A stretch of 64,000 nt of DNA, from the NCBI RefSeq assembly GCF_900104155.1, contig NZ_FMYB01000009.1, forward strand, positions 62,001-126,000, given 5' to 3'. Below the pieces are notes generated by a model that was not told where the DNA came from, did not search any database, and saw only the letters and a list, made by a program, of their open reading frames with translations. Positions 52,455 to 61,872 of this stretch are shown here, one piece after another. The DNA is from Butyrivibrio sp. INlla16 (GTDB lineage: Bacteria > Bacillota > Clostridia > Lachnospirales > Lachnospiraceae). A program made the translations under genes and the position numbers. Numbering within the stretch: the stretch's first letter is position 1; every line of letters starts with the position of its first letter.

Positions 52455-52852
52455 ATGACATCATTTAAATAATATAGATATATATAAAAATAACAATACA
52501 ACATGATGTCATATAGAATAATTAATGATGAACATATAAAATGGTGTGGATAACGCAACACATCAATACATCAAAACAACATTCTATATTTTGATGTAGT
52601 GATGTGTTAGTCCAAGATGCACCCTTGGCGCATGTGGTTAGAGCTTTCGCGCAAATAATGATCGTTTTTACAATGATGTAATGACATCATGATATATAAT
52701 TATATACAATATATAGTACCTACAAAAATAGTAAAAGCAATATATTGAGTTATGACTTGTATATATGTAGTAAGTTTGGCCCGAACTGGTTACATTATAC
52801 ACGTTTTAAAATACATGGTTATTAAGCCGGACAAATGATGTGGTGACATCAT
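52455..52852. repeat. ATGACATCAT-type elements near the par operon
   Basis: ATGACATCAT or its complement ATGATGTCAT occurs at 52455-52464, 52503-52512 and 52681-52690. A longer form, ATGATGTGGTGACATCAT, is at 52835-52852. Another copy lies at 45502-45511. The element is nearly palindromic and may bind the partition or replication protein. Confidence 0.5.
52557..52608. other. Long inverted repeat upstream of parA, candidate centromere
   Basis: The 20-base arms (52557-52576 and 52589-52608) match at 19 of 20 positions around a 12-base loop. The arm contains AACACATCAATACATCAAAA. No T run follows. It lies about 320 bases before the parA start, a normal place for a partition site. Confidence 0.55.
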
Positions 52853-53804
52853 TATGTAAACATATCAAGAAACTTTGAATATAACAACATGATGACATGA
52901 TACAAATATACTAATGGAATATGAGATAATTGTATCGTTATGTAAACATGTATTTGGGTATAGACATCATAATGTATCAATATATATAAACAGCAATATA
53001 TTATGTTAACATGATATATATCTATATTATTAGAATGTAAGTATGATATAATAGTATCATTAGATGATGCATATAAGATGTACAAATATCTAAATAAAAA
53101 TATATAAATATATAAATAAAACAATATATTTAGAATATTAATCATCAATATGTAATAGTATTTGTAAATAATGATGAGCAAATATAAAGATGAAAATATA
53201 TAAAAATGTGCATATATATTTATATTATGTTGATTTGTATACTTGATAATAATATAAAAAGATGATATTATATAAATGTATTTTGATTACAAATATGTAT
53301 TTTTAAAATCTAAAAAAATAGAGAGTAAAACAGAAAAAAATCACGGAAAAATTCGTGAAAAAATCCTGGGTTTTTATCCTGATTTTTTGACATATAAAGT
53401 GAAATTAAAAGTCCAGATCAGATGAAGGAAAGAATAGACTGACTAAAATTTAAAATATCTGTTTATTCTGGAAATTATAAAAATAATATAAATTAAGCAG
53501 ATTATAATAGAACTGTGGAAACAATTTGATATATAACATGCGTTATATATAATGATATTCAGCGATATAGAGGAAAATGACTAATATTTATACATATATA
53601 TATTAATATTGAAAATATTGACCTAATAAGTCAATTATTATAAATAACATATATTATTAAATTGAAAAGCGCCGCAAATAGCCAATAACATAAATAACCA
53701 TAGATATTTAATAAAAAACAACGAAAATAATTTAGAATCCATTGACCGAAAAAGTCATTGGATTATTTTTTATATTGTATACACAATTTAAGGAGGTCGA
53801 TAAA

Positions 53805-54152
53805 ATGCATGAATTGAGCTATATCATAGACATTGTTAATGCAGTACAGGAAGAAGCCGAAAAAAATAATATCAGGAAAGTAAAAAAAATAATTGTTGAT
53901 GTAGGTGAGATGAGTGGCGTTGTGCCATATTATTTACACAAATACTATCCGGAAGCAGTAAAAGGAACGAATTTGAGTGATACAGAGCTGGAAACCAACC
54001 TGGTCGAAGTGCAAATTCAGTGCGAAGGGTGCGGAAATAAATATCATCCGGACAAAGAAAACAGATATAAATGTCCTGATTGCGGAGAAAGAAAAGGAAA
54101 ATTATTAAAGGGTAAAGGAATCCAGATAAATTCTTTAGAAATTGAGGAATAA
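53805..54152 (+). CDS. hypA: Hydrogenase nickel-incorporation protein HypA
   Basis: This 115-aa protein helps insert nickel into [NiFe] hydrogenase or urease. It starts MHEL, where the first Met and His bind nickel, has the acidic first domain (KVKKIIVDVGEMSGVVP) and a zinc-binding loop with CEGCG and CPDCG (about 75-95). An AAGGAGG site precedes the ATG; the longer open frame adds 21 residues before this conserved start and was rejected. No hydrogenase, urease or other hyp gene is near it, and it lies alone beside the partition region. Its partner genes must be elsewhere or it has another metal role. Confidence 0.85.
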   Translation: MHELSYIIDIVNAVQEEAEKNNIRKVKKIIVDVGEMSGVVPYYLHKYYPEAVKGTNLSDTELETNLVEVQIQCEGCGNKYHPDKENRYKCPDCGERKGKLLKGKGIQINSLEIEE

Positions 54153-54433
54153 ATATAGATAATTTTTGCAGAAAAAAGCGACAATCAAGAAATAGAAGTG
54201 CATTCTGATATAACATGATTAAAATACAACATTATATAATGATGTATTGATGGGCTTATATATACATTTTTTAGAATTTATTTCGAAACGGAACGAAATT
54301 TTATCATTTTTTAATTGTTTGAACGACGATTTAGGGTTTTTTTTGAAAAATTTATGATAAAATAGAAAATGAATTCGAGAGATTTACCGGAGCGCAAATT
54401 AAACATCCGGAATAGAAAATATGGAGGTTCATA

Positions 54434-54796
54434 ATGGCTAAGAGAGTACTTATTACAGATGATGCCGCTTTTATGCGCATGATGTTGAAAGACATTCTGA
54501 CAAAGGGTGGTTATGAGATTGCCGGCGAGGCCGAAAATGGTAAGATCGCAATCGACAAGTATAACGAACTTAAGCCTGATCTTGTAACTCTTGATATTAC
54601 CATGCCGGAGCTTGATGGTATTGGTGCTCTAAAGGGTATAAAGGCTGCGGATCCCAATGCTTGTTGCATTATGTGCTCGGCTATGGGCCAGCAGGCGATG
54701 GTAATCGAATCAATACAGGCCGGTGCGAAGGACTTTATTGTTAAGCCTTTCCAGGCAGACCGTGTATTAGAGGCGGTTAAGAAGGCTATCGGATAA
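54434..54796 (+). CDS. cheY: CheY-type response regulator
   Basis: This 120-aa single receiver domain would switch the flagellar motor. It has the acidic pair in ITDDA, the phospho-accepting Asp in VTLDITMPELDG (about 54), the Thr/Ser position in CSAMG (about 82-86), and the Lys in VKPFQ (about 104). No output domain follows. A GGAGG site lies seven bases before the ATG. No other chemotaxis core gene is next to it, although a chemoreceptor gene lies 1.5 kb further along. The 281 bases before it (54153-54433) are AT-rich and contain a TGATGTATTGATG element at 54240. Confidence 0.93.
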   Translation: MAKRVLITDDAAFMRMMLKDILTKGGYEIAGEAENGKIAIDKYNELKPDLVTLDITMPELDGIGALKGIKAADPNACCIMCSAMGQQAMVIESIQAGAKDFIVKPFQADRVLEAVKKAIG

Positions 54797-54871
54797 ATAA
54801 TAAAATAAATCAATAAAAGTGGACTAATATTTTTTACAGATGCACCGATATATTTATTAGCAACGGAAAGC

Positions 54872-54918
54872 AACCTGTTTCCATGGAAGGGAAACGACAT
54901 GGAAACAGGTTTTTTATG
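54872..54918 (+). terminator. Terminator of cheY
   Basis: The 14-base arms AACCTGTTTCCATG and CATGGAAACAGGTT enclose 12 bases, followed by TTTTTT. It lies about 75 bases after the stop. Confidence 0.9.
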
Positions 54919-54978
54919 CCCTTTTTTAGGGACCGTTGCAGTGATCAAAGGATGGATCGCAAGCTTGATAACCATATA

Positions 54979-55011
54979 GAAAGCTGCCGGGCTGCCCCCT
55001 GGCAGCTTTCA
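54979..55011 (+). other. Hairpin in the metF leader
   Basis: GAAAGCTGCC and GGCAGCTTTC arms enclose about 12 bases, some 110 bases before the MTHFR start, without a T run. It may be a second terminator or a leader structure. The whole 326-base gap (54797-55122) holds no gene. Confidence 0.4.
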
Positions 55012-55122
55012 CGTGTTATGCCCTTATAATGATAAAATATGGCCCATTTAGGAAGAAAAAACTTATAGGTGTTATGAATAGTATGATACAATACATTCTA
55101 AAAGAAACGGAGGATGGAAGAA

Positions 55123-55989
55123 GTGGGAAGTATTAAGGATCTTTACGGTAAAGGTAAAACAGTATTATCATGTGAAATTTATCCGCCGAAAAAGGAGGAT
55201 GAATTTAACAATATTTATACAAAACTTGAGCAGCTTTCGGAAATTAAGCCGGATTTTGTCAGTGTAACCTATGGCGCAGGCGGATCTAATGCCGGAAAGG
55301 CAGTTGAAATTGCAGATTACGCTAAGAATAAAGCGGGACTTGAAGTAGTTTCCCATATTACAAGTGTAGGCTTCAGTAAAGAAAAATTAGAGGAAGGTCT
55401 TAACAGATTTAAGGACATTGGGATTGAAAATATCTTGGTTTTAAGAGGCGACAGACCGAAGCTTATGACTGATGAGCAGTTCAATACACGCGATTTCCTC
55501 CATGCCAGTGATATGGCTGAATATATCAAGGGAAAGGGTATGGATTTTACTTTGCTTGGAGCATGCTATCCTCATAAGCATCCTGAGGCCAAAAGCGAAG
55601 AAGAGGATATAAACAATACAAAAACAAAGGTTGACAAGGGCTGTGATGTGCTCATATCGCAATTATTCTTCGAAAATGACTACTTTTATCGTCTGATCGA
55701 TAAATTACATGACTTGGGTGTAAAAGCGCCCATATCGGCCGGAATAATGCCAATTACGAGTGCAAAGCAGTTAGGGACCACAGTAACCCTTTCGGGAACT
55801 ACCGTTCCGGAGGAATTATCATCTATTATTTCCAAATATGGAGACAATCCTGAGGAAATGAAAAAATATGGTATTGATTATGCAATTAAACAGGCGTTGG
55901 AGTTAAAGAACAGAGGTGTTGACGGCATACATTTCTATATCATGAATAAGCCCGATCTGGCTAAAATACTGATGGATGCAGTTAGATAG
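55123..55989 (+). CDS. metF: Methylenetetrahydrofolate reductase
   Basis: This 288-aa flavoenzyme reduces 5,10-methylenetetrahydrofolate to 5-methyltetrahydrofolate for methionine synthesis or one-carbon flow. It shows SCEIYPPKKEDE (about 14-25), VSVTYGAGGSN (about 46-56), NILVLRGDRP (about 104-113), ACYPHKHPEA, LISQLFFENDYF and APISAGIMPI. All are in normal order for MetF. The GTG at 55123 is nine bases after a GGAGG site, so I prefer it to the ATG at 55114, which overlaps that site. No methionine synthase or S-box leader is seen nearby. It is a single-gene unit. Confidence 0.92.
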   Translation: MGSIKDLYGKGKTVLSCEIYPPKKEDEFNNIYTKLEQLSEIKPDFVSVTYGAGGSNAGKAVEIADYAKNKAGLEVVSHITSVGFSKEKLEEGLNRFKDIGIENILVLRGDRPKLMTDEQFNTRDFLHASDMAEYIKGKGMDFTLLGACYPHKHPEAKSEEEDINNTKTKVDKGCDVLISQLFFENDYFYRLIDKLHDLGVKAPISAGIMPITSAKQLGTTVTLSGTTVPEELSSIISKYGDNPEEMKKYGIDYAIKQALELKNRGVDGIHFYIMNKPDLAKILMDAVR

Positions 55990-56016
55990 GCACTTATAAT
56001 AACATACGATATATAG

Positions 56017-56056
56017 AAGAGGCTATGAATTATAGAGAATATTCATAGCCTCTTTA
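56017..56056. terminator. Bidirectional terminator between metF and the chemoreceptor
   Basis: The 14-base arms AAGAGGCTATGAAT and ATTCATAGCCTCTT enclose about nine bases. T runs lie on both sides. Confidence 0.85.
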
Positions 56057-56081
56057 AATAATTAATTAAAGATATAATATA

Positions 56082-57869
56082 TTACAACGATTTAAACTTT
56101 TCGGTTGTTTCATTTAACTGCTCGGTAACATCAGTATTTTGATTGATAGCAAGCGATATCTTTTTGATTCCGCCGACAATCTCGGTAGAGCTCTCAGCAG
56201 ACAGTGAAATCGCTTTTGAACTCTCCTGAATGGAAGTGGTTATCATTTGGATAGATTCTGCCATTTCAGTCATTATTTCATTTAGATTTTCAGCTTTCTC
56301 GGTGAAGGATACAAGCATATCGTCCATCAAATCGGCTGTATGCTCATATTTTTCGCCTGTATCAACGAATTCATCATAATCTGCAAGAACGGTACCATTG
56401 ATGAAATCCAGGGCATTCTGAGCGTTTTTAGCCAGTTTATTAACTGCTTCGGTTACTTCATTGCTTATAACCTGTATGTTTGCAGCGGTTTGTCTGCTGT
56501 TGTCGGCAAGGGCGCTAATTTCTGTTGCTACGACAGAAAAACCCTTTCCGGCTTCTCCGGCTCTTGCAGCCTCAATGGAAGCATTTAGCGCGAGCAGATT
56601 GGTTTGTGAAGCTATATCAAGTATGGTATTGGTAAGTTCGCTGATCTGTTCGACTTTCTCTGAATCCTTAACTGATTGAGAAAGTGTTTCGGAAAGAGCG
56701 GACATTTGATTGCCGGCATCGGCTTTTTTAGTGGTTACGCGAGACTTTAGCGTATTAGCCTCTTCTTTAATAGCGATTGCCGTTGCTGTACCTTTCTCAG
56801 CTTCATCTGTAATGGCCTTTGTAGCACCTGTGACATTATTAACTTTAGAATTAATAGATGACACTGTTTCTGCAAGTGTCTCCATGTTTGCAGACAATTC
56901 TTCAAGGGCAGCTGAGGAATTTGTAACATTGTCGTCAGCCATCCTCAGTTGAGAAGCAACCTCTTCTGAAGAAGAAGTAAGTATCTGTGAACCATTCTTG
57001 ACATCACGCATGATTCCTTGCAAAGTCTCGATAAAATGATTGATACCACCCGTTATAAATAACAGCTCTGATTTAGTTTTTGTTTTAATTCTGGCGGTCA
57101 AATCACCATTTCCCTGCTCAATATCCGAAATGATTTTGTTTACTTCATCACTTATAGAGCGGATCTTTCTCACGATATTTTTATAACTTATAAAGAAATT
57201 GATAATAATCAGTATTAGAATTACAGCCATACCGACCATTGCAACAATTTTGCCGGATGCGAGGAGGGCATTCATTGAAGTTATTGTCGCGTCCGACTGA
57301 GATGAAATAGCGTTATCAAGAGCTTTAGCGGAGTGGAAAATCGCAATTTTCTGAATCTCGGCTTTATCAAAGAGTATTTTATAAGCGGATTCCCGGTCTC
57401 CGGCGTCACATTTTGCGATGGCGGAATCGATAAGATTCGATAATCTTTGATACTGATTTGATATTTCTCCAAGCTGTGTTGTAGCTTCTTCATCATTGGC
57501 TGAAGCAAAATCTTCATTAAGGGCCTTTATATCGCTTTCAATGGTTGAACGTACGGCATTTATCTGCGGAAGTAGGGCTTCCTTTGTTTCAACGGCATCA
57601 GCAGCGATATATCCGGTAGTCTGATCGTATAAGGACATTACATCGGATTTTAATGCCGCTTCATGCTGAGTCAGGGTCATCATTGAGCCAAACATCTGAA
57701 TACTGCTGTTTGTGGATCTTTGCATGGATGACATAACAAGATTCATTACAACTATGAAAGCTATCAGCATTAAAAGATTCAGTGCCATAAGTTGAAACAA
57801 GATTGAATCTTTCTTTTTAACCGCTACATTAGCAGGATTTTTTAATTCATTACTAGCGTTATTATTCAT
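56082..57869 (-). CDS. Methyl-accepting chemotaxis protein
   Basis: This 595-aa membrane receptor has one helix at about 24-47, a periplasmic helical bundle of about 150 residues ([16 protein letters not shown] to [12 protein letters not shown]), a second helix at about 205-228, a HAMP-like segment, and a long coiled-coil. The signalling tip [26 protein letters not shown] lies near 440-465. The ATG at 57869 has an AAGGAGG site eight bases upstream; the longer frame overlaps the preceding stop. It follows a sugar-type binding lipoprotein by 13 bases. That protein may present a ligand to the receptor. It would work with CheA/CheW encoded elsewhere; CheY lies 1.3 kb away. Confidence 0.92.
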   Translation of the reverse strand: MNNNASNELKNPANVAVKKKDSILFQLMALNLLMLIAFIVVMNLVMSSMQRSTNSSIQMFGSMMTLTQHEAALKSDVMSLYDQTTGYIAADAVETKEALLPQINAVRSTIESDIKALNEDFASANDEEATTQLGEISNQYQRLSNLIDSAIAKCDAGDRESAYKILFDKAEIQKIAIFHSAKALDNAISSQSDATITSMNALLASGKIVAMVGMAVILILIIINFFISYKNIVRKIRSISDEVNKIISDIEQGNGDLTARIKTKTKSELLFITGGINHFIETLQGIMRDVKNGSQILTSSSEEVASQLRMADDNVTNSSAALEELSANMETLAETVSSINSKVNNVTGATKAITDEAEKGTATAIAIKEEANTLKSRVTTKKADAGNQMSALSETLSQSVKDSEKVEQISELTNTILDIASQTNLLALNASIEAARAGEAGKGFSVVATEISALADNSRQTAANIQVISNEVTEAVNKLAKNAQNALDFINGTVLADYDEFVDTGEKYEHTADLMDDMLVSFTEKAENLNEIMTEMAESIQMITTSIQESSKAISLSAESSTEIVGGIKKISLAINQNTDVTEQLNETTEKFKSL

Positions 57870-57882
57870 TCTGCCACCCTCC

Positions 57883-59178
57883 TTAAAGCTTTGAATACCA
57901 TTCGGAAGTGATGGATTTGACTTCATTTATAAAGCTTTCTGGATCCAGCTCTCCGGTGGCGAATTTATAGAAAGCAAATGAGAGACCGTTCTGTCCCAGT
58001 CCGGATGGCATATTCTGCCAGTGCCAGTTTGATGTCTTTCCAGCAGAAATATAACTTGATATGACCTTGGCGAACGGGTCAGAAGCTACATATTTACAGT
58101 CCGTAAAGGGACTGATAAATCCTGCGCTTTCAACAAGAATTTTCTGGCCGGAGTCCTCGGAGCACCATTGGAGGAATGCCTTTGCTTCTTCTACATTTCC
58201 TTCCTTGGGAATGGCCCACCAGGATGGAGCACTGGTAAGGATTGTGTCCTGTCCGTCCAAGAAACAATATGGAAGCATTCCTACCTCAAAGTTTCCTGCA
58301 GCTGCATAATCTGCGGAAGAATCGCCTGTCATTGTAGCGCCTATCCAGGATCCCTGTGTTACGAAAGCATATTTTCCGGCTGCAAAATTGGCAACCTGTT
58401 CGTTGTATGCGCTTTCCGTAAGAACCGCAGGATCAGAATACTTTATAAAAAGGCTGATCATATTTGCAAAGGCTGAAAAACGCTCATCATCAATTTTTCC
58501 ACCGTCATTAAGCATATCAATATAAGTGGTATCAGTCCTGCCAAGTCCTGAGTCAAGGTAGGTGCCAAAGATATGGTTGCCTGCTGACCATCCTACATCA
58601 TTTGGCTCTGCACAAAAGCCGATTACAGCGGTAAGACCAAGCTCGTTCTTTTTAGAATCAATGGTCTCAAATGCTGATTGCAGGGATTCCGGACCTGTGA
58701 TTGAAGCAGGATCAATTCCGCATGAGGACAGGATGTTTGCATTATAGGCAAGGCCTATAGCCTCTGTAGTATAGGGGAATCCCAGAACGCCATAAGTGCT
58801 ATCGGAATAGGAAGCATCAGTGCGTTGTACCCAGTCCTGGTCGCTTAAATCTTCAAGAAGACCATCCCAGTTACTGAAACCGGCAGCTTCGCAAGCGATT
58901 ATATCAGGCATCTGATCGGAAAGATAATATCCCTTAAGCGTAGCCTGTGCATCTACGCCGGCGGGAACATTTATGACATTTACAGAGACGCCTGACTCTT
59001 TGGAGTATTCTTTTGCAAGATCCCCGATTTGAGAACCTACTTCGCTTTTTATGTTAAGTAGTGTAATAGTGCCGGGTTCTGCAGGTTGTTCTGCTTCCTG
59101 GACAGTTTTTGAGCATCCTGCGGACATAAGAATTAGCGAAAAGGCAGTAATTACGGAAATAATCTTTCTGTATACCAT
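57883..59178 (-). CDS. Substrate-binding lipoprotein paired with a chemoreceptor
   Basis: This 431-aa lipoprotein has the lipobox MSAGC (Cys about 22) and a family 1 binding fold: [72 protein letters not shown] and [20 protein letters not shown]. Its relatives feed sugar importers, but here no permease or ATPase gene is adjacent; the next gene is a chemoreceptor. It may therefore act mainly as a ligand sensor for chemotaxis, or it may feed permeases encoded elsewhere. A GGATGGGT site lies upstream of its ATG. The 281 bases before it (59179-59459) hold the peptidase promoter and a direct repeat. Confidence 0.85.
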   Translation of the reverse strand: MVYRKIISVITAFSLILMSAGCSKTVQEAEQPAEPGTITLLNIKSEVGSQIGDLAKEYSKESGVSVNVINVPAGVDAQATLKGYYLSDQMPDIIACEAAGFSNWDGLLEDLSDQDWVQRTDASYSDSTYGVLGFPYTTEAIGLAYNANILSSCGIDPASITGPESLQSAFETIDSKKNELGLTAVIGFCAEPNDVGWSAGNHIFGTYLDSGLGRTDTTYIDMLNDGGKIDDERFSAFANMISLFIKYSDPAVLTESAYNEQVANFAAGKYAFVTQGSWIGATMTGDSSADYAAAGNFEVGMLPYCFLDGQDTILTSAPSWWAIPKEGNVEEAKAFLQWCSEDSGQKILVESAGFISPFTDCKYVASDPFAKVISSYISAGKTSNWHWQNMPSGLGQNGLSFAFYKFATGELDPESFINEVKSITSEWYSKL

Positions 59179-59320
59179 TTTTACCCATCCTTTCTGTGCA
59201 AAAACAAGAGAGATAATACAGTACTATTTTAATTATATAGGCTAATAGTCGGCTGAATAATAAAAAGTTTATTAAATATCATTATATAGATTAACTAAAT
59301 TATATTAACAGATACGGTAT

Positions 59321-59352
59321 CAGAACATCAATACATCAGAACATCAATATAT
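59321..59352. repeat. 16-bp direct repeat before the oligopeptidase promoter
   Basis: CAGAACATCAATACAT and CAGAACATCAATATAT (15 of 16 identical) lie side by side. The ACATCAATACATCA core also occurs in the arm of the inverted repeat upstream of parA and, reversed, at 54240-54252. Confidence 0.55.
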
Positions 59353-59392
59353 CAACATGCGCCGCAACAAATAGCGCACAATTAAATATTTC

Positions 59393-59421
59393 TTGTAAAA
59401 TAGCGGCTAAAATACTATAAT
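59393..59421 (+). promoter_or_regulatory. Promoter of the oligopeptidase gene
   Basis: TTGTAA (59393-59398) and TATAAT (59416-59421) are separated by 17 bases, 39 bases before the ATG. Confidence 0.7.
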
Positions 59422-59459
59422 CGAAGGGCAGTATCTTTTAGAAAGACGAGGAAAAACGC

Positions 59460-61139
59460 ATGAAATTTTCAGAGATGCCATATGAACACATAGATATGGA
59501 TAAAGTGAAGGCTTTTTTTGAAAAGCTGATGGCGGACAGTAAGGACGCTAAGAGTGGAGAGGAGCAATTTGCACTCCACAAGAGCTACTATGATTTTATG
59601 AACGATATCAGAACCAATATGACCATAGGATGCTTTAGACATGATGTGGATACCAAAGAGGAGTTTTATGCCAAGGAGCAGGAATATATTGACGAAATCA
59701 GACCTGTTATTGCACAGTATGATAACGACTACAAGAAGCTCATTTATAACTCACCTTACAGAGAATATCTGGAGGAAAAGATTGGCAAGGTAGCTTTCAA
59801 GAATATGGAGCTTGATTTTGCGTCAATTGACGAGAAAATCCTTCCGCTTATGCAGGAAGAGAACGCCCTCATCAATAAGTATGACAATATTATCGCGTCT
59901 GCAAGGATTCCTTTTAAGGGAGAAGAGTACAATATTTCATTGCTGAGAAAATTCCTTACAGGTAACGATAGAGATGATCGTAAGGCGGCCTGGAAGGCTC
60001 TTTCAGACTACTTTATGTCTGTGACCGATGAAATTGACGATATTTATGATAAACTCGTTAAAAACAGGACAAAACAGGCAAAAGAACTGGGATATGAGAA
60101 CTACATCGAGCTTGGATACAACCGTATGATGAGAAATTCTTACAGAAGACCTCAGGTTGAGAATTTCAGAAAGCAGGTTAAGGACTCATTTGTTCCGCTT
60201 GTTTGCAAGATTCAGGAGAAACGCAAAGAAGAAATCGGCGTTGATGAGCTTAAGTACTATGATAATGAGGTATACTTCAAGAACGGCAATCCGGCCCCTA
60301 TAGGTACGCCAGAGGAGATCATGAAAGCCGGACAGGACATGTACAGAGAGCTTTCATCTGAAACAGCAGAGTTTATCGATGTTATGATAGAGAACGAGCT
60401 CTTTGATGTACTTGGAAGAAAGAATAAGAAGCAGGGCGGTTATATGGATTTCCTGCCTAAGTACAAGGTTCCGTTTATTTTTGCCAACTTCAATGGTACA
60501 GCCGGTGACGTAGACGTTGTCACACATGAGTGCGGACATGCATTCCAGGGTTATGTGACAAAAGATGAAGAGATTACCGAGCACAACGATATAACGATGG
60601 AAACGGCAGAGATTCATTCAATGTCAATGGAGTATTTCACCTACAACTGGATGGATAAGTTCTTTGGTGACAGAAAAGATGATTACTTCAAGATGCACAT
60701 AAGAGATTCAATCACCTTCATTCCTTACGGATGTATGGTTGATGAATTCCAGCATATAGTATATGAGAAGCCTGAGATGACACCAGCTGAAAGAAAACAG
60801 GTATGGAAGGATCTGGAAAAGACCTACAGACCATGGCTTGATTTTGATGGTGATCCCTTCTTTGCAGAGGGTGGATTCTGGCAGAAGCAGGGACACATTT
60901 TCTGGTCACCTTTCTATTACATCGATTATGTGCTTGCAAGTGTAATTGCTATGCAGTTTAAGGTATGGATGGACAAGGATTACAAGGATGCTTGGAAACA
61001 TTATCTTGATCTTTGTAAGATATCAGCAAGTAAGTTCTATGAAGATATGCTGGATGAGGTTGGATTAAAGAGCCCCTTCAGGGATGGCACAATCGCTGAA
61101 CTTGCAGTAAACATGCAGGATAAGGCCAATTTGGAATAA
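59460..61139 (+). CDS. M3 family oligoendopeptidase
   Basis: This 559-aa cytoplasmic zinc peptidase would split short peptides. The zinc motif HECGH lies at 356-360, with the third ligand in the ETAEIHSMSMEYFTY segment downstream. SYRRPQVENFRKQV and FWQKQGHIFWSPFYYIDY are typical C-terminal parts of the PepF/M3B branch. Length is in the usual range (about 560-600). Its promoter and a terminator bound a single-gene unit. The ATG follows GACGAGG at modest spacing. Confidence 0.92.
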   Translation: MKFSEMPYEHIDMDKVKAFFEKLMADSKDAKSGEEQFALHKSYYDFMNDIRTNMTIGCFRHDVDTKEEFYAKEQEYIDEIRPVIAQYDNDYKKLIYNSPYREYLEEKIGKVAFKNMELDFASIDEKILPLMQEENALINKYDNIIASARIPFKGEEYNISLLRKFLTGNDRDDRKAAWKALSDYFMSVTDEIDDIYDKLVKNRTKQAKELGYENYIELGYNRMMRNSYRRPQVENFRKQVKDSFVPLVCKIQEKRKEEIGVDELKYYDNEVYFKNGNPAPIGTPEEIMKAGQDMYRELSSETAEFIDVMIENELFDVLGRKNKKQGGYMDFLPKYKVPFIFANFNGTAGDVDVVTHECGHAFQGYVTKDEEITEHNDITMETAEIHSMSMEYFTYNWMDKFFGDRKDDYFKMHIRDSITFIPYGCMVDEFQHIVYEKPEMTPAERKQVWKDLEKTYRPWLDFDGDPFFAEGGFWQKQGHIFWSPFYYIDYVLASVIAMQFKVWMDKDYKDAWKHYLDLCKISASKFYEDMLDEVGLKSPFRDGTIAELAVNMQDKANLE

Positions 61140-61149
61140 AAAACGTAAA

Positions 61150-61188
61150 ATAAAATGGCATGTGTTATTCTTCACATGCCATTTTTAA
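61150..61188. terminator. Bidirectional terminator after the oligopeptidase
   Basis: AAAATGGCATGTG and CACATGCCATTTT arms enclose about eight bases, with T runs on both strands. Confidence 0.85.
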
Positions 61189-61211
61189 TGCTCTAATTGT
61201 AGAATTATGCG

Positions 61212-61724
61212 TTATTTCTTTGCTAAAAGCGCATCCAGCTTCTCTTTGTTAATCTGACCATTTGCTACGGTATTAGCCATCCAGATCTTAAGAGACTCTA
61301 CTGTCTGGTCAATCTGAGCGAGCTGCTTCTGGATATTAACGAAATCAGGAAGTTCGTCATCAGAGATAATGCCATCTGCAGTGATGTCTATAAGCCTGTT
61401 TCTCTGTTCGTCAAGCGAATTGAGAGAAGAAAGCATGGCAAGTACAATCTCGGAGAGAGTTGACTCTTTGGCAACAGGAACGGAATCCTGACCGATTCTG
61501 CACTCGTGTGTACAGTAAAAATTGCATAATTCCGGCTTTTTATAAGCCTCTGCCATAGCAACAACATCTTCCGGCTGAATCGCAGTCTTTTCGGTTTCTA
61601 TTTTTTCAAGGCGGCTTTCGCTAATAAAACCGATACGCTCACTGGCTTGTGCTCTTGTGAGTCCTGCTTCCTCGCGGCTTTCAAAGTAAATATTCTTGTT
61701 TTCCTTGATGGATTTTTTCCCCAT
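61212..61724 (-). CDS. XRE-family transcriptional regulator
   Basis: This 170-aa protein has an N-terminal helix-turn-helix (FESREEAGLTRAQASERIGFISESRLEKIETEKTAIQPEDVVAMAEAY, about 12-58). A short segment with two cysteines (YCTHEC) follows, then a mostly helical C-terminal half ending in KEKLDALLAKK. The cysteine pair might bind a metal or sense redox, but with only two ligands that is weak. The ATG at 61724 has a GGAGG site seven bases upstream. Its neighbours are the peptidase (convergent) and nrdD (upstream, separate). No target is known. Confidence 0.8.
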   Translation of the reverse strand: MGKKSIKENKNIYFESREEAGLTRAQASERIGFISESRLEKIETEKTAIQPEDVVAMAEAYKKPELCNFYCTHECRIGQDSVPVAKESTLSEIVLAMLSSLNSLDEQRNRLIDITADGIISDDELPDFVNIQKQLAQIDQTVESLKIWMANTVANGQINKEKLDALLAKK

Positions 61725-61817
61725 TTTTGCTCCTCCATAAAACTCTTTCATTCAATAATATACGAGAATACGGCGCTTGTCTAATGATATATGCGGTAAT
61801 TTGAATAATTACACAAT

Positions 61818-61846
61818 AAAAACCCCGGAAAGCCGGAGTTTTTATC
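61818..61846 (-). terminator. Terminator of nrdD
   Basis: On the minus strand AAAACTCCGG and CCGGGGTTTT arms enclose four bases, followed by TTATTG. It lies 27 bases after the stop. Confidence 0.75.
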
Positions 61847-61872
61847 GTAGAAGAAGGTTTATAGAATAAGGA

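Larger units (their letters stand above)
52236..53804. other. AT-rich non-coding region upstream of parA
   Basis: About 1.57 kb, mostly A and T (TATATA, ATAATA runs), has no gene I can support. It carries the 20-base inverted repeat at 52557-52608, ATGACATCAT-type elements (52455-52852), and two short G+C islands: 52617-52662 (contains TGGCGCATGTGGTTAGAGC) and 52774-52830 (TTTGGCCCGAACTGG, TAAGCCGGAC). The parA promoter must lie near its right edge, but I could not choose one. From 53000 on I see only AT-rich sequence with a GTGAAAAAATCCTGGG stretch near 53360. Confidence 0.6.

Noticed and set aside
52261-52464. Minus-strand open frame of 67 codons before parA
   Set aside because: Low-complexity Ile/Tyr/Leu from AT-rich repeats; no ribosome site.
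52630-52660. Possible tRNA gene around TGGTTAGAGC
   Set aside because: Only a D-arm-like motif is present; there is no acceptor stem, anticodon arm or T-arm sequence.
52852-53181. Minus-strand open frame of 109 codons in AT-rich DNA
   Set aside because: Composition is almost only Tyr, Ile, Leu and Asn from TATATA repeats, with no ribosome site or domain.
54979-55011. SAM or T-box riboswitch before metF
   Set aside because: I could find a hairpin only; no S-box or T-box conserved sequence is present.
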